In this document: positions 42,207-50,136 of the stretch, piece by piece
Numbering within the stretch: position 1 is the first letter of the stretch
Layout of the letters: each line of letters opens with the position of its first letter
Source of the DNA: an uncultured Oscillospiraceae bacterium
GTDB taxonomy: Bacteria > Bacillota > Clostridia > Oscillospirales > Oscillospiraceae
Assembly (NCBI GenBank): GCA_905205085.1
Contig: CAJLCG010000003.1
Span: 1-54,369, forward strand
Length of the DNA stretch: 54,369 bases
Reading direction: 5' to 3'
The notes under the pieces: generated by a model
Seen by the model: only the letters and a program-made list of their open reading frames with translations
What the model was told of the DNA's origin: nothing
Database searches by the model: none
Position numbers and translations under genes: made by a program

Positions 42207-42234
42207 ATTATAGCACCAAAAAGAGGAAAGTCAA
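42207..42234 (-). promoter_or_regulatory. SigA-type promoter of cstA
   Basis: Minus-strand TTGACT (42229-42234), 16-bp spacer, TATAAT (42207-42212). Transcription would start near 42200, just before the leader hairpins. Confidence 0.75.
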
Positions 42235-42343
42235 CCGCAACTTTGGAGATTCTGTCAGTTAATTTTTCGTTAAAAATATTTTTTACTGGTGAAATGATAC
42301 GAAGTGGGTTTTTAGCTGGAAAACTGCTGGAATAAGCAGGGCG

Positions 42344-43132
42344 TTATCCCAGCGCCACGTCCAGAATCATCATCAGCAGAAAGCCTACCATCACCCCGTA
42401 AGTACCGCCGTGGGTCTGGTGATCGTGGCGCAGGTTGGCCTCGGGGATGAGTTCCTCTACTACTACATAGAGCATGGCGCCTGCTGCAAAGGAGAGAAGC
42501 CAGGGCAGGGCCGCCTGCACCGTCCCCGCCGCCAGTACCGTGAGCAGGGCGGCAATGGGCTCCACCGCGCCGGAGGCCGCGCCGATGAGAAAGGATTTGG
42601 TGCGGCTCATGCCTGCCTGACGCAGGGGCAGGGAGATGGCCGCCCCTTCGGGGAAGTTCTGGATGCCTACCCCCAGGGCCAGAGCGCTGGCGGCGGGGAG
42701 CAGCTCCTGCTGTCCCTGGGCGGCTAAGGCGAAGGACACACCCACCGCCATGCCTTCAGGGATGTTATGCAGGGTGATGGCCAGAATGAGCAGGGCATTC
42801 TGGGCGCCCCGCCGGTCCTCCGACTGGAGCAGCTCCGGGGAAAGGTGGGGGAGCAGGCCGTCCATGGCCACCAGAAAGAGAATGCCCAGGGCGGAGCCGC
42901 CGGCGGCGGGCAGCCAGCCGGGCAGACCCAATGCCTGGGCCTCCTCAATGGCCGGGATGAGCAGAGACCACATGCTGGCGGCGATCATTACCCCGGCGGC
43001 AAAGCCCAGCATGATGCGGTGAAGGTTGGGGGAGATCTGGTTGCGGAACAAAAAGACCATGGCCGCCCCCAGAGCAGTCATAAGAAAGGTGAAGCCGGTT
43101 CCGCTGCCGGCCCACACAAGTGCCTGAGTCAA
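42344..43132 (-). CDS. ZIP-family divalent metal transporter
   Basis: 262 residues, eight predicted helices, TTG start after GGAAAGGAG. The two ZIP metal-site helices are clear: LHNIPEGMAVGVSF and IQNFPEGAAISLPLRQ; the first His of the second site is Gln, as in the ZupT branch. Late VEELIPEANLRHDHQTHGG adds a His-rich loop. Moves zinc, iron or manganese into the cytoplasm; which metal cannot be told. No convincing terminator was found before the cstA promoter. Confidence 0.9.
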   Translation of the reverse strand: MTQALVWAGSGTGFTFLMTALGAAMVFLFRNQISPNLHRIMLGFAAGVMIAASMWSLLIPAIEEAQALGLPGWLPAAGGSALGILFLVAMDGLLPHLSPELLQSEDRRGAQNALLILAITLHNIPEGMAVGVSFALAAQGQQELLPAASALALGVGIQNFPEGAAISLPLRQAGMSRTKSFLIGAASGAVEPIAALLTVLAAGTVQAALPWLLSFAAGAMLYVVVEELIPEANLRHDHQTHGGTYGVMVGFLLMMILDVALG

Positions 43133-43423
43133 GAGAAAAACTCCTTTCCTGGCCGGAGTGGGACAAAGACTCCGGCGGATGTGATTGAGGGTGCGCTGTC
43201 TCAGCCTATGACAGAAGGCCTCTGGGGGTGCGCCTGCCGGGAAGGAGGGACAGAAAGGAAAAAAATTTACGGGAAACCCCTAGGCAAACGGGAATAATTA
43301 CGCTAAAATAAGAGGCGATATAAACCGGGAAGGGTCGGGAGAGAGTAGGTGGACTGCGGGACGATGTCCGGCAGGTCCGGCGCGGCGCCTTCCCTCTATT
43401 ATGAAGTATAAGGAGTGTTTCCC
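43133..43423. other. Divergent gap between the ZIP gene and pyrH
   Basis: 291 bases between divergent starts. On plus, a candidate pyrH promoter (43281-43309). On minus, the ZIP leader holds two GCGCACCC copies about 45 bases apart and an inverted repeat CCGGAGT/ACTCCGG just before the ribosome site. No RNA class recognised. Confidence 0.4.
43281..43309 (+). promoter_or_regulatory. Candidate promoter of the pyrH block
   Basis: TAGGCA (43281-43286), 17-bp spacer, TAAAAT (43304-43309). Four of six and five of six consensus bases, about 110 nt before pyrH. Confidence 0.4.
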
Positions 43424-44140
43424 ATGGAGAAGCCAAAATATAAACGCGTGCTGCTGAAGATCAGCGGTGAGGCCCTGGCGGGCGAGGCCAGCCGGGGGCT
43501 GGACTTCCATGTCATCGGCCAGGTGTGCGACGTGGTGAAAAAGTGCGTGGAGCTGGGTGTCCAGGTGGGCATCGTGGTAGGCGGCGGTAACTTCTGGCGC
43601 GGCGTCAAGGACGGCGGCGACCAGATGGTCCGGGTTCGTGCTGACCACATGGGCATGCTGGCCACCACCATCAACGCCCTGGCTGTGGCCGACGTGCTGG
43701 AGCAGAAGGGCGTGGAGGTCCGGGTGCAGACCGCCATTGAGATGCGCTCTGTGGCTGAACCTTATATCCGCTCCCGTGCCATCCGCCACCTGGAGAAGGG
43801 CCGCGTGGTCATCTTCGGCTGCGGCACCGGCAATCCCTTCTTCTCCACCGACACCGCCGCGGTTCTCCGTGCCGCTGAGATCGACGCTGAGGTCATCCTG
43901 CTGGCTAAGAACATCGACGGCGTCTACTCCGCTGACCCCAAGAAGGTCCCCGATGCGGTGAAGTACGACTCTATCACCTACGCCGATGTGCTGGCTCAGC
44001 GTTTGCAGGTAATGGATTCTACCGCCACCTCTCTGTCTATGGACAACAAGATTCCCGTGCTCCTCTTCGCCCTGAAGGACCCCGAGAACATCCTGCGGGC
44101 CGTGATGGGAGAGAAGATCGGCACTATCGTCCAGGGCTGA
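43424..44140 (+). CDS. pyrH: UMP kinase
   Basis: 238-residue amino-acid-kinase-fold enzyme, UMP + ATP to UDP + ADP, for pyrimidine nucleotide supply. Motifs: [63 protein letters not shown], and [17 protein letters not shown] 43424 follows AAGGAGTG. Head of the pyrH-frr-uppS-cdsA-dxr-rseP-ispG-polC block, a classic Firmicutes order. Confidence 0.97.
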   Translation: MEKPKYKRVLLKISGEALAGEASRGLDFHVIGQVCDVVKKCVELGVQVGIVVGGGNFWRGVKDGGDQMVRVRADHMGMLATTINALAVADVLEQKGVEVRVQTAIEMRSVAEPYIRSRAIRHLEKGRVVIFGCGTGNPFFSTDTAAVLRAAEIDAEVILLAKNIDGVYSADPKKVPDAVKYDSITYADVLAQRLQVMDSTATSLSMDNKIPVLLFALKDPENILRAVMGEKIGTIVQG

Positions 44141-44189
44141 GCCCCTCCCGGACGGTTTTTACCTTTAACTTAGAAAGGAAGATTAAACT

Positions 44190-44744
44190 ATGAGCCCTGA
44201 GACGAAAGCCTATGACCAGAGAATGCTCAAGACCATCGACGTGGTGAAAGCCAACTTCGCCTCCGTCCGGGCCGGCCGGGCCAATGCCGGCGTGCTGGAC
44301 CGCATCATGGTGGAATACTACGGCACCCCCACCCCCCTCAACCAGGTGGCTGCCATTTCCTCCCCCGATCCCCGCACCCTGACCGTACAGCCCTGGGACG
44401 GCTCCCTGCTCAAGGCTATTGAGAAGGCCATCCAGACCTCCGATCTGGGCATCAATCCCCAGAACGATGGGCGTCTGATCCGCCTGTCCTTCCCCCAGCT
44501 CACCGAGGAGCGCCGTAAGGATCTGACCAAGCAGGTGCGCAAGTACGGCGAGGAGGGTAAGGTGGCCCTGCGCAACATCCGCCGGGACGCCATGGACGAC
44601 TTCAAGAAAAAGAAGAAGGCCTCCGAGATCACCGAAGACGACCTGAAGGAGCTGGAAAAGGAGCTCCAGGACCTTACCGACAAGCGCTGTAAGGATATCG
44701 ACGAGCTGACCGCGAAAAAAGAGCAGGAGCTCATGGCGGTGTAA
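44190..44744 (+). CDS. frr: Ribosome recycling factor
   Basis: 184 residues, ATG after GAAAGGAAG. With EF-G it splits the post-termination ribosome. Domain I three-helix bundle and domain II marked by VRAGRANAGVLDRIMVEYYG and TPTPLNQVAAISSPDPRTL; conserved LIRLSFPQLTEERRKDLTKQ. Length matches the family. Confidence 0.97.
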   Translation: MSPETKAYDQRMLKTIDVVKANFASVRAGRANAGVLDRIMVEYYGTPTPLNQVAAISSPDPRTLTVQPWDGSLLKAIEKAIQTSDLGINPQNDGRLIRLSFPQLTEERRKDLTKQVRKYGEEGKVALRNIRRDAMDDFKKKKKASEITEDDLKELEKELQDLTDKRCKDIDELTAKKEQELMAV

Positions 44745-44766
44745 TCGACCAAAATAATCGGCAAGA

Positions 44767-44796
44767 TGCAGAAAGGAGCACTCCCTTCTGCATTTT
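44767..44796 (+). terminator. Hairpin between frr and uppS
   Basis: TGCAGAA (44767-44773) pairs with TTCTGCA (44786-44792), extended by AGGAG/CTCC-like pairs inside, then TTTT. Probably a partial terminator that lowers downstream expression. Confidence 0.55.
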
Positions 44797-44844
44797 GCCT
44801 GCTTTTGGGAGATTCCCACAACGCTGCGGGAAGGAATAGAAGTT

Positions 44845-45591
44845 ATGGCTTTTTTTAAATCCAAAGAGGACCGGCAGGTCCAGGTGGATTTTGACCATCT
44901 GCCCCGGCACATTGCCATCATCATGGACGGCAATGGGCGCTGGGCCAAAAAGCGGGGGCTGCCCCGCACCGCCGGCCATACCGCCGGCGCGGAGAACTTC
45001 CGCACCATCGCCACCTACTGTAAGGACATTGGCCTGGATTACCTCACCGTCTACGCCTTTTCCACCGAGAACTGGAAGCGGCCGGCGGAAGAGGTGGGGG
45101 CCATTATGGGCCTTTTGAAAAAGTACCTGCTGGAGGCCATCGGCCGCATGGAGCGGGACCGGGTGAAGATGGAGTTTTTCGGTGACCTGTCGCCCCTCAC
45201 TCCCGAGCTGCGGGAGCTGTGTGAGCGTACCCGGGAGATCTCCAAGCACTATGAGGGCTGCCAGGTAAATATCTGTCTCAACTATGGCGGCCGGGATGAG
45301 CTGCTGCGGGCGGCCCGGGCCTATGCCCAGGACTGCCTGGAGGGAAAGGCCGACCCCAACCATCTGGGGGAGAGCCAGTTCTCCAATTACCTCTTCTCCC
45401 GTGGGGTGCCCGACCCCGATCTGGTGATCCGGCCCAGCGGTGAGCTGCGGCTGTCCAATTTCCTGCTTTGGCAGTCCGCCTATGCAGAATTTTACTTCAC
45501 CGACGTGCTGTGGCCCGACTTCTCCAAGGAGGAGCTCCACAAGGCCATCGCGGCCTTCCAGGGCCGTTCCCGCCGGTTTGGAGGTGTATGA
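44845..45591 (+). CDS. uppS: Undecaprenyl diphosphate synthase (cis-prenyltransferase)
   Basis: 248 residues. Adds isopentenyl units in cis to farnesyl diphosphate to make the C55 carrier for peptidoglycan and teichoic acids. Motifs: IIMDGNGRWAKKRGLPRTAGH (the Asp binds Mg/diphosphate), YAFSTENWKRP and DLVIRPSGELRLSNFLLWQ. Its stop lies just before the cdsA start with GGAGG inside the uppS end. Confidence 0.96.
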   Translation: MAFFKSKEDRQVQVDFDHLPRHIAIIMDGNGRWAKKRGLPRTAGHTAGAENFRTIATYCKDIGLDYLTVYAFSTENWKRPAEEVGAIMGLLKKYLLEAIGRMERDRVKMEFFGDLSPLTPELRELCERTREISKHYEGCQVNICLNYGGRDELLRAARAYAQDCLEGKADPNHLGESQFSNYLFSRGVPDPDLVIRPSGELRLSNFLLWQSAYAEFYFTDVLWPDFSKEELHKAIAAFQGRSRRFGGV

Positions 45592-45592
45592 C

Positions 45593-46411
45593 TTGCTGAC
45601 ACGGATTATCGTGGCCGTGGTGTTGGCGCCCCTGTTTTTTGTAGTTCTGTTTTTCCTGGACTCCATTTGGCTGGCAACGCTGGTGGCGGCCATCTGCGCC
45701 ATGGCATCCTTTGAGCTGCTGCGGGCCACCAAGGTGGCCCACCACAACGGCATGTATTTCTTTACCGCCCTGGCTGCCGCCGCCATTCCGGTGGGCTGCT
45801 GGCTGGGACTGGGTTCCCTGATGGTGCCCATGGCAGCGGTATTTCTGATGCTCACCCTGTTTGGCATCGCCATCCGTCTGTACGACGAGGAGCGAGCTGT
45901 GCGGGTGGAGGATGTGTTCATGTGCATGTTCGGCGGACTGGTGATCCCCATGTGCCTGTCCGCTCTGGTGCAGCTGAAGTGCATGGACCACGGCCAGTAC
46001 CTGGTGCTGCTGCCTGTGATCTGCGCGTTCCTCACCGACGCCGGGGCCTATTTTGCCGGAGTGTTCCTGGGCAAGCACCGGGGCATTACAAAGGTCAGCC
46101 CCAACAAGTCCCTGGAGGGCTACATCGGCGGCATCCTGTCCGGCGGCATTTTCTTGCTGCTCTACGGCGTGATTTTGCAGCAGTTTGCCGGCCTGACGGT
46201 CTCCCTGCCTATTATGGCGGTATACGGCCTCATCGGCAGCGCGGTGACCGAGGTGGGCGACCTGTCCTTTTCCCTCATCAAGCGGCAGTTTGGCATCAAG
46301 GACTACGGTAACCTGCTGCCCGGCCACGGGGGCATGTTGGACCGGTTCGACTCCATGACCTTTGCCGCCCCCACCTTGCTGATCCTGGTATCGCTGATCC
46401 CCGCATTTTGA
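45593..46411 (+). CDS. cdsA: Phosphatidate cytidylyltransferase
   Basis: 272 residues, about eight membrane helices. Makes CDP-diacylglycerol from phosphatidate and CTP, the entry to phospholipids. Signature near the C-terminus SFSLIKRQFGIKDYGNLLPGHGGMLDRFDS with the metal-binding Asp and Lys. Start: no ATG; a TTG at 45593, one base after the uppS stop, is eight bases from GGAGG. Followed by a strong terminator. Confidence 0.92.
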   Translation: MLTRIIVAVVLAPLFFVVLFFLDSIWLATLVAAICAMASFELLRATKVAHHNGMYFFTALAAAAIPVGCWLGLGSLMVPMAAVFLMLTLFGIAIRLYDEERAVRVEDVFMCMFGGLVIPMCLSALVQLKCMDHGQYLVLLPVICAFLTDAGAYFAGVFLGKHRGITKVSPNKSLEGYIGGILSGGIFLLLYGVILQQFAGLTVSLPIMAVYGLIGSAVTEVGDLSFSLIKRQFGIKDYGNLLPGHGGMLDRFDSMTFAAPTLLILVSLIPAF

Positions 46412-46418
46412 TCTGCCG

Positions 46419-46452
46419 CGGCGCGCGAAGGGGACTTCGCGCGCCGTTTTTT
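46419..46452 (+). terminator. Strong intrinsic terminator between cdsA and dxr
   Basis: A perfect 12-bp GC-rich stem (46419-46430 with 46435-46446), GGGA tetraloop, six T (46447-46452). It lies inside an otherwise continuous block, so dxr and later genes may depend on readthrough or a promoter not recognised here. Confidence 0.85.
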
Positions 46453-46490
46453 CATCGGGGCGATGCCCCGCACGAAAGGAGTGTAACCTA

Positions 46491-47636
46491 ATGAGATCCT
46501 GCTGTATTTCCCTGCTGGGGTCCACCGGCTCCATCGGCCGACAGTCTCTGGAGGTGATCCAGGCCTGCGGCATGAAGGTGGGGGCCCTCACCGCCAACTC
46601 CAATGTGGCGCGGATGGAGGAACAGGCCCGACAGTTTTTGCCCCAGCTGGCGGTGATGATGGACGAGCAGGCCGCCGCTGATTTGAAGGTGCGCCTGGCC
46701 GACACCCCGGTGCGAGTGGCCGGAGGATTGGAGGGACTGCTGGAGGCCGCCGAGCTGCCTCAGGCCGACACGGTGATCACTGCTGTAGTGGGTATGGTGG
46801 GCCTGCGCCCCACCATGGCTGCCATCCGGGAGGGCAAACGCATCGCCCTGGCCAACAAGGAGACCCTGGTGTGCGCCGGACAGCTGGTGACGGAGGAGGC
46901 CCGGGACTTCGGGGCCAAGATCCTGCCGGTGGACTCGGAACACTCCGCCCTGTTTCAGTCCCTCCAGGGGTGCAAGGACAGGGGAGAGGTGAAGCGGCTG
47001 ATCCTCACCTGCTCCGGCGGTCCCTTCTTTGGCAAGACACGCAAGGAGCTGGAAGGAATGACAAGGGAAGATGCCTTACAGCATCCCAACTGGTCCATGG
47101 GGGCTAAAATCACGGTGGACTCCGCTACCCTGATGAACAAGGGCCTGGAATTCATCGAAGCCATGCACCTGTACCAGATGCCCCCGGAGAAAATTTCCAT
47201 TGTGGTCCATCGGGAGAGTATCATTCACTCCCTGGTGGAATACTGTGATAACGCAATGATTGCCCAGATGGGTACGCCGGACATGCGTCTGCCCATCCAG
47301 TACGCCCTCACCTGGCCGGAGCGTGTGGTGGGTCCCGCCACGCCTCTGGACCTGTGTTCCTGCGGTCCCCTTACCTTCGCACAGCCTGACACAGAGACCT
47401 TCCAGTGTCTGGCTCTGGCTCTGGAGGCGGCAAAGACCGGCGGTACTGCCGGAGCCATCCTCAACGGAGCCAACGAGGCCGCGGTAGCCCTCTTCCTGGA
47501 GGGCAAGATCGGCTTTTTGGATATCGCAGACCGGGTGCGCCGGGCCATGGAGCAGGTGAAGGTCATCCAGGACCCGTCCATGACTCAGGTGCTGGAGGCC
47601 GACGCCGCGGCCCGGGAGGCCGTGCTGTCCGCGTGA
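46491..47636 (+). CDS. dxr: 1-deoxy-D-xylulose-5-phosphate reductoisomerase
   Basis: 381 residues. Second step of the MEP isoprenoid pathway: DXP + NADPH to MEP. NADPH site LLGSTGSIGRQSLEVI, IALANKETLVCAG, metal-binding VDSEHSALFQ and LTCSGGPFF, and HPNWSMGAKITVDSATLMNKGLE. The C-terminal GANEAAVALFLEGKI is also conserved. ATG after AAAGGAGTG. Confidence 0.96.
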   Translation: MRSCCISLLGSTGSIGRQSLEVIQACGMKVGALTANSNVARMEEQARQFLPQLAVMMDEQAAADLKVRLADTPVRVAGGLEGLLEAAELPQADTVITAVVGMVGLRPTMAAIREGKRIALANKETLVCAGQLVTEEARDFGAKILPVDSEHSALFQSLQGCKDRGEVKRLILTCSGGPFFGKTRKELEGMTREDALQHPNWSMGAKITVDSATLMNKGLEFIEAMHLYQMPPEKISIVVHRESIIHSLVEYCDNAMIAQMGTPDMRLPIQYALTWPERVVGPATPLDLCSCGPLTFAQPDTETFQCLALALEAAKTGGTAGAILNGANEAAVALFLEGKIGFLDIADRVRRAMEQVKVIQDPSMTQVLEADAAAREAVLSA

Positions 47637-47675
47637 CGAAACCCCTTATTTCTGGCTGCTTTTTTTGGAGGTCCT

Positions 47676-48740
47676 ATGGTCTATATTCTTGTTGCTATCC
47701 TCATGTTCGGCGTGCTCATCGCCGTACACGAATTTGGTCACTTCATCACTGCCAAACTGTTCGGCATCCGGGTCAATGAGTTTTCCATCGGAATGGGACC
47801 CGCGCTGTTCAAACGGGAGAAAGGGGAGACCCTTTACAGCCTTCGCCTGCTGCCCATCGGCGGCTACTGCGCCATGGAGGGGGAGGACGAGGAGTCGGAC
47901 GACCCCCGGGCCTTCGGTAACGCGGCGGGGTGGAAAAAGGTGATCGTGCTGGTGGCGGGCGCCTTTATGAACTTCCTTACCGGCCTTATTATCGTGCTGG
48001 TTCTCTATGCCCCCGCCCAGGGCTTTTACCAAGAAGTCTACTCCGGGGCTATGGAGGGCTACGGCACCGAGGACTGCGGCCTCCAGGAGGGCGACCGTTT
48101 CCTGTCAGTAGATGGCCACAAGGTGCTGACCTACGGCAACGCCCAGTTCTATATGGGCCGGGCGGGGGACACCATGGACTTGGTGGTGGAGCGCGACGGC
48201 GAAAAGGTATATCTGGACGACGTCTCTCTGCCCCGGCAGGAGCGTACCGATGAGGAGGGCAACACCACCAACTACCGTGGTATCACGATCGGCGCGCAGG
48301 TGCTGCCCGCCGGTTTGGGCACCAAGCTGGTTTACAGCTGGAATACCACGGTGGACTACGTGCGTCTGGTGTGGGTGAGCCTGGGCGACCTGGTGCGGGG
48401 CGCGGTAGGCATCAAGGATCTGTCCGGCCCGGTGGGTATCGTGGACACCATGTCCCAGGTGGGCAGCCAGTCGGCCAGCGTGGGCGCGGCCATCCAGAAT
48501 CTGCTTTGGCTTGCGGCTCTGATCGCGGTGAACCTGGCGGTGATGAATCTGCTGCCTCTGCCGGCTCTGGACGGCGGCCGGGTGTTCTTCCTGCTGCTCA
48601 ACGGGGTGCTGTACACGCTGTTTAAGCGGAAGATCGACGCCAAGTATGAGGGGTATGTCCATCTGGCGGGGCTGGCGGCCCTGATGACTTTGATGTTGAT
48701 GGTCACTTTCAGCGACATTGGCAAGATCATTGCCCGCTGA
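47676..48740 (+). CDS. rseP: RseP-type site-2 intramembrane metalloprotease
   Basis: 354 residues. Zinc protease that cuts membrane-bound substrates such as anti-sigma factors and remnant signal peptides. HEFGH active site at residues 18-22 in the first helix; second metal motif LPLPALDGGRVFFLL; a PDZ domain between (ECGLQEGDRFLSVDGHKVL-like, residues about 120-180). Four membrane helices. The ECF/anti-sigma pair at 4.1-5.2 kb is one possible client type (inference). Confidence 0.94.
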   Translation: MVYILVAILMFGVLIAVHEFGHFITAKLFGIRVNEFSIGMGPALFKREKGETLYSLRLLPIGGYCAMEGEDEESDDPRAFGNAAGWKKVIVLVAGAFMNFLTGLIIVLVLYAPAQGFYQEVYSGAMEGYGTEDCGLQEGDRFLSVDGHKVLTYGNAQFYMGRAGDTMDLVVERDGEKVYLDDVSLPRQERTDEEGNTTNYRGITIGAQVLPAGLGTKLVYSWNTTVDYVRLVWVSLGDLVRGAVGIKDLSGPVGIVDTMSQVGSQSASVGAAIQNLLWLAALIAVNLAVMNLLPLPALDGGRVFFLLLNGVLYTLFKRKIDAKYEGYVHLAGLAALMTLMLMVTFSDIGKIIAR

Positions 48741-49074
48741 GTCCTTTTCTCGAGAGAAAAGGACCAAAAGAGCTTTGGCGCAAACCTAACGGTTTGCTTC
48801 CGGTGTTTCTTGCAGGATGCAGATACAATGAAAACCCATGCAATTAGGTAAGTTCGTACGTAAATGGGTTTTTGGCCTTTGCTTTCCTTGCAGAATTAGG
48901 GGCAAAAGAGCTTTCGCGCAAACCTTCGGTTTGCTTCTGGCATTTGTTTCAGATTGCAAAGGAAACCAAACTCGTGCAAAATGTAATTTTGCACCCGAAA
49001 GTTTTTGTCCCGCTTTTTACAAAAAGCGGGTGGGGTTCCGGGGCAAAGCCCCGGACGGGAGGAGGAGAACAGAC
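48741..49074. repeat. Hairpin-rich mosaic repeat region between rseP and ispG
   Basis: 334 bases without a gene. Contents in order: a 24-base palindrome directly after the rseP stop (48741-48764); two copies of a ~45-base element AAAAGAGCTTT-CGCAAACC-GGTTTGCTTC-GG (48766-48810 and 48904-48948), each with an internal AAACC/GGTTT hairpin; a terminator-like AAAACCCAT/ATGGGTTTT pair (48831-48872); then three hairpins, 48974-48994, 49009-49030 and 49037-49055, the last abutting the ispG ribosome site. Confidence 0.7.
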
Positions 49075-50112
49075 ATGACCAAGCAGATCAAAGTAGGCAA
49101 CGTCCTGGTGGGCGGCGGCGCGCCGGTGTCCATCCAGTCCATGACCAACACCCGCACCGACGACGTGGAGGCCACCCTGCGTCAGATCCGAGAGCTGGCC
49201 GCTGCCGGGTGCGAGATCATCCGGGTGGCGGTGCCCGACATGGCGGCCGCCAAGGCAGTTGGTAAGATCAAAGAGCAGTGCCCTCTGCCCCTGGTGGTGG
49301 ACATCCACTTCGACTACAAGCTGGCCCTGGAGGCCATTGCCGCCGGGGCGGACAAGGTGCGCATCAACCCGGGCAACATCGGCAGTGAGGACCGGGTGAA
49401 GGCGGTGGCTGATGCCTGCCGCCAGAAGAACATTCCCATCCGCATCGGGGTGAACGGCGGCTCTCTGGAGAAGCCCCTGCTGGCCAAATATGGCGGCGTG
49501 TGCCCCGAGGCCATGGTGGAATCCGCCTTCGGCCACATTCGGCTCCTCAACAAATTCGACTTTGACGATATCTGCGTGTCGCTGAAATCCTCCAGCGTGC
49601 CCATGACCATGAAAGCCTATCAGATCATGTCGCAGGAAAGCAATTATCCTTTACATATTGGCGTGACTGAGGCGGGCACCGTCCGCATGGGAACCCTGAA
49701 ATCCGCCGTGGGCATCGGAGGTCTGTTGGCTCTGGGCATCGGCGACACCATGCGGGTATCCCTGTCCGCCGATCCGGTGGAGGAGGTCTATGCCGCCCGG
49801 GACATTTTGAAGGCGGCGGGCATCCGCAAAGAGGGTGCCGAGCTGGTGTCCTGTCCCACCTGCGGGCGCACCCGCATCGACCTCATCTCCCTGGCCGGGG
49901 AGGTGGAGGAGCGGCTGAAAGCCGTGGACAAGCCCATCACCGTGGCGGTCATGGGCTGCGTGGTCAACGGCCCCGGCGAGGCCAGCGCCGCTGACTGCGG
50001 CATCGCCGGCGGCGTAGGGGAGGGCCTTCTGTTCAAGAAGGGCCAGATCATCAAGAAGGTGCCCCAGGACCAGCTGGTGGACGAGCTGTTCGCCCTCATC
50101 GATACACTTTAA
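49075..50112 (+). CDS. ispG: 4-hydroxy-3-methylbut-2-enyl diphosphate synthase
   Basis: 345 residues. Iron-sulfur enzyme of the MEP pathway, converting MEcPP to HMBPP. N-terminal TIM barrel (VSIQSMTNTRTDDVEATLRQI, VRINPGNIG) and C-terminal cluster domain with CPTCGRTRID and MGCVVNGPGEASAADCGIAGG, giving the conserved Cys ligands. The ATG at 49075 has GGGAGGAGGAG upstream; an in-frame extension to 48838 reads through the repeat region and is rejected. Confidence 0.96.
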   Translation: MTKQIKVGNVLVGGGAPVSIQSMTNTRTDDVEATLRQIRELAAAGCEIIRVAVPDMAAAKAVGKIKEQCPLPLVVDIHFDYKLALEAIAAGADKVRINPGNIGSEDRVKAVADACRQKNIPIRIGVNGGSLEKPLLAKYGGVCPEAMVESAFGHIRLLNKFDFDDICVSLKSSSVPMTMKAYQIMSQESNYPLHIGVTEAGTVRMGTLKSAVGIGGLLALGIGDTMRVSLSADPVEEVYAARDILKAAGIRKEGAELVSCPTCGRTRIDLISLAGEVEERLKAVDKPITVAVMGCVVNGPGEASAADCGIAGGVGEGLLFKKGQIIKKVPQDQLVDELFALIDTL

Positions 50113-50136
50113 TCGCAGACACAAAGGAGAGGCGCA

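Noticed and set aside
43150..43240. CTGAGA followed by ACCCTC on the minus strand before the ZIP gene, recalling a TPP riboswitch
   Set aside because: The paired stems and the conserved downstream core of a TPP aptamer are missing; only short matches remain. A NiCo-type class was also considered but could not be supported.
48838..49074. Extended N-terminus of IspG
   Set aside because: The 79 extra codons read through repeats and hairpins, and a strong ribosome site precedes the internal ATG at 49075 that matches the family start.
48741..49074. CRISPR array
   Set aside because: Only two diverged element copies with unequal surroundings; no regular repeat-spacer spacing and no cas genes in the window.
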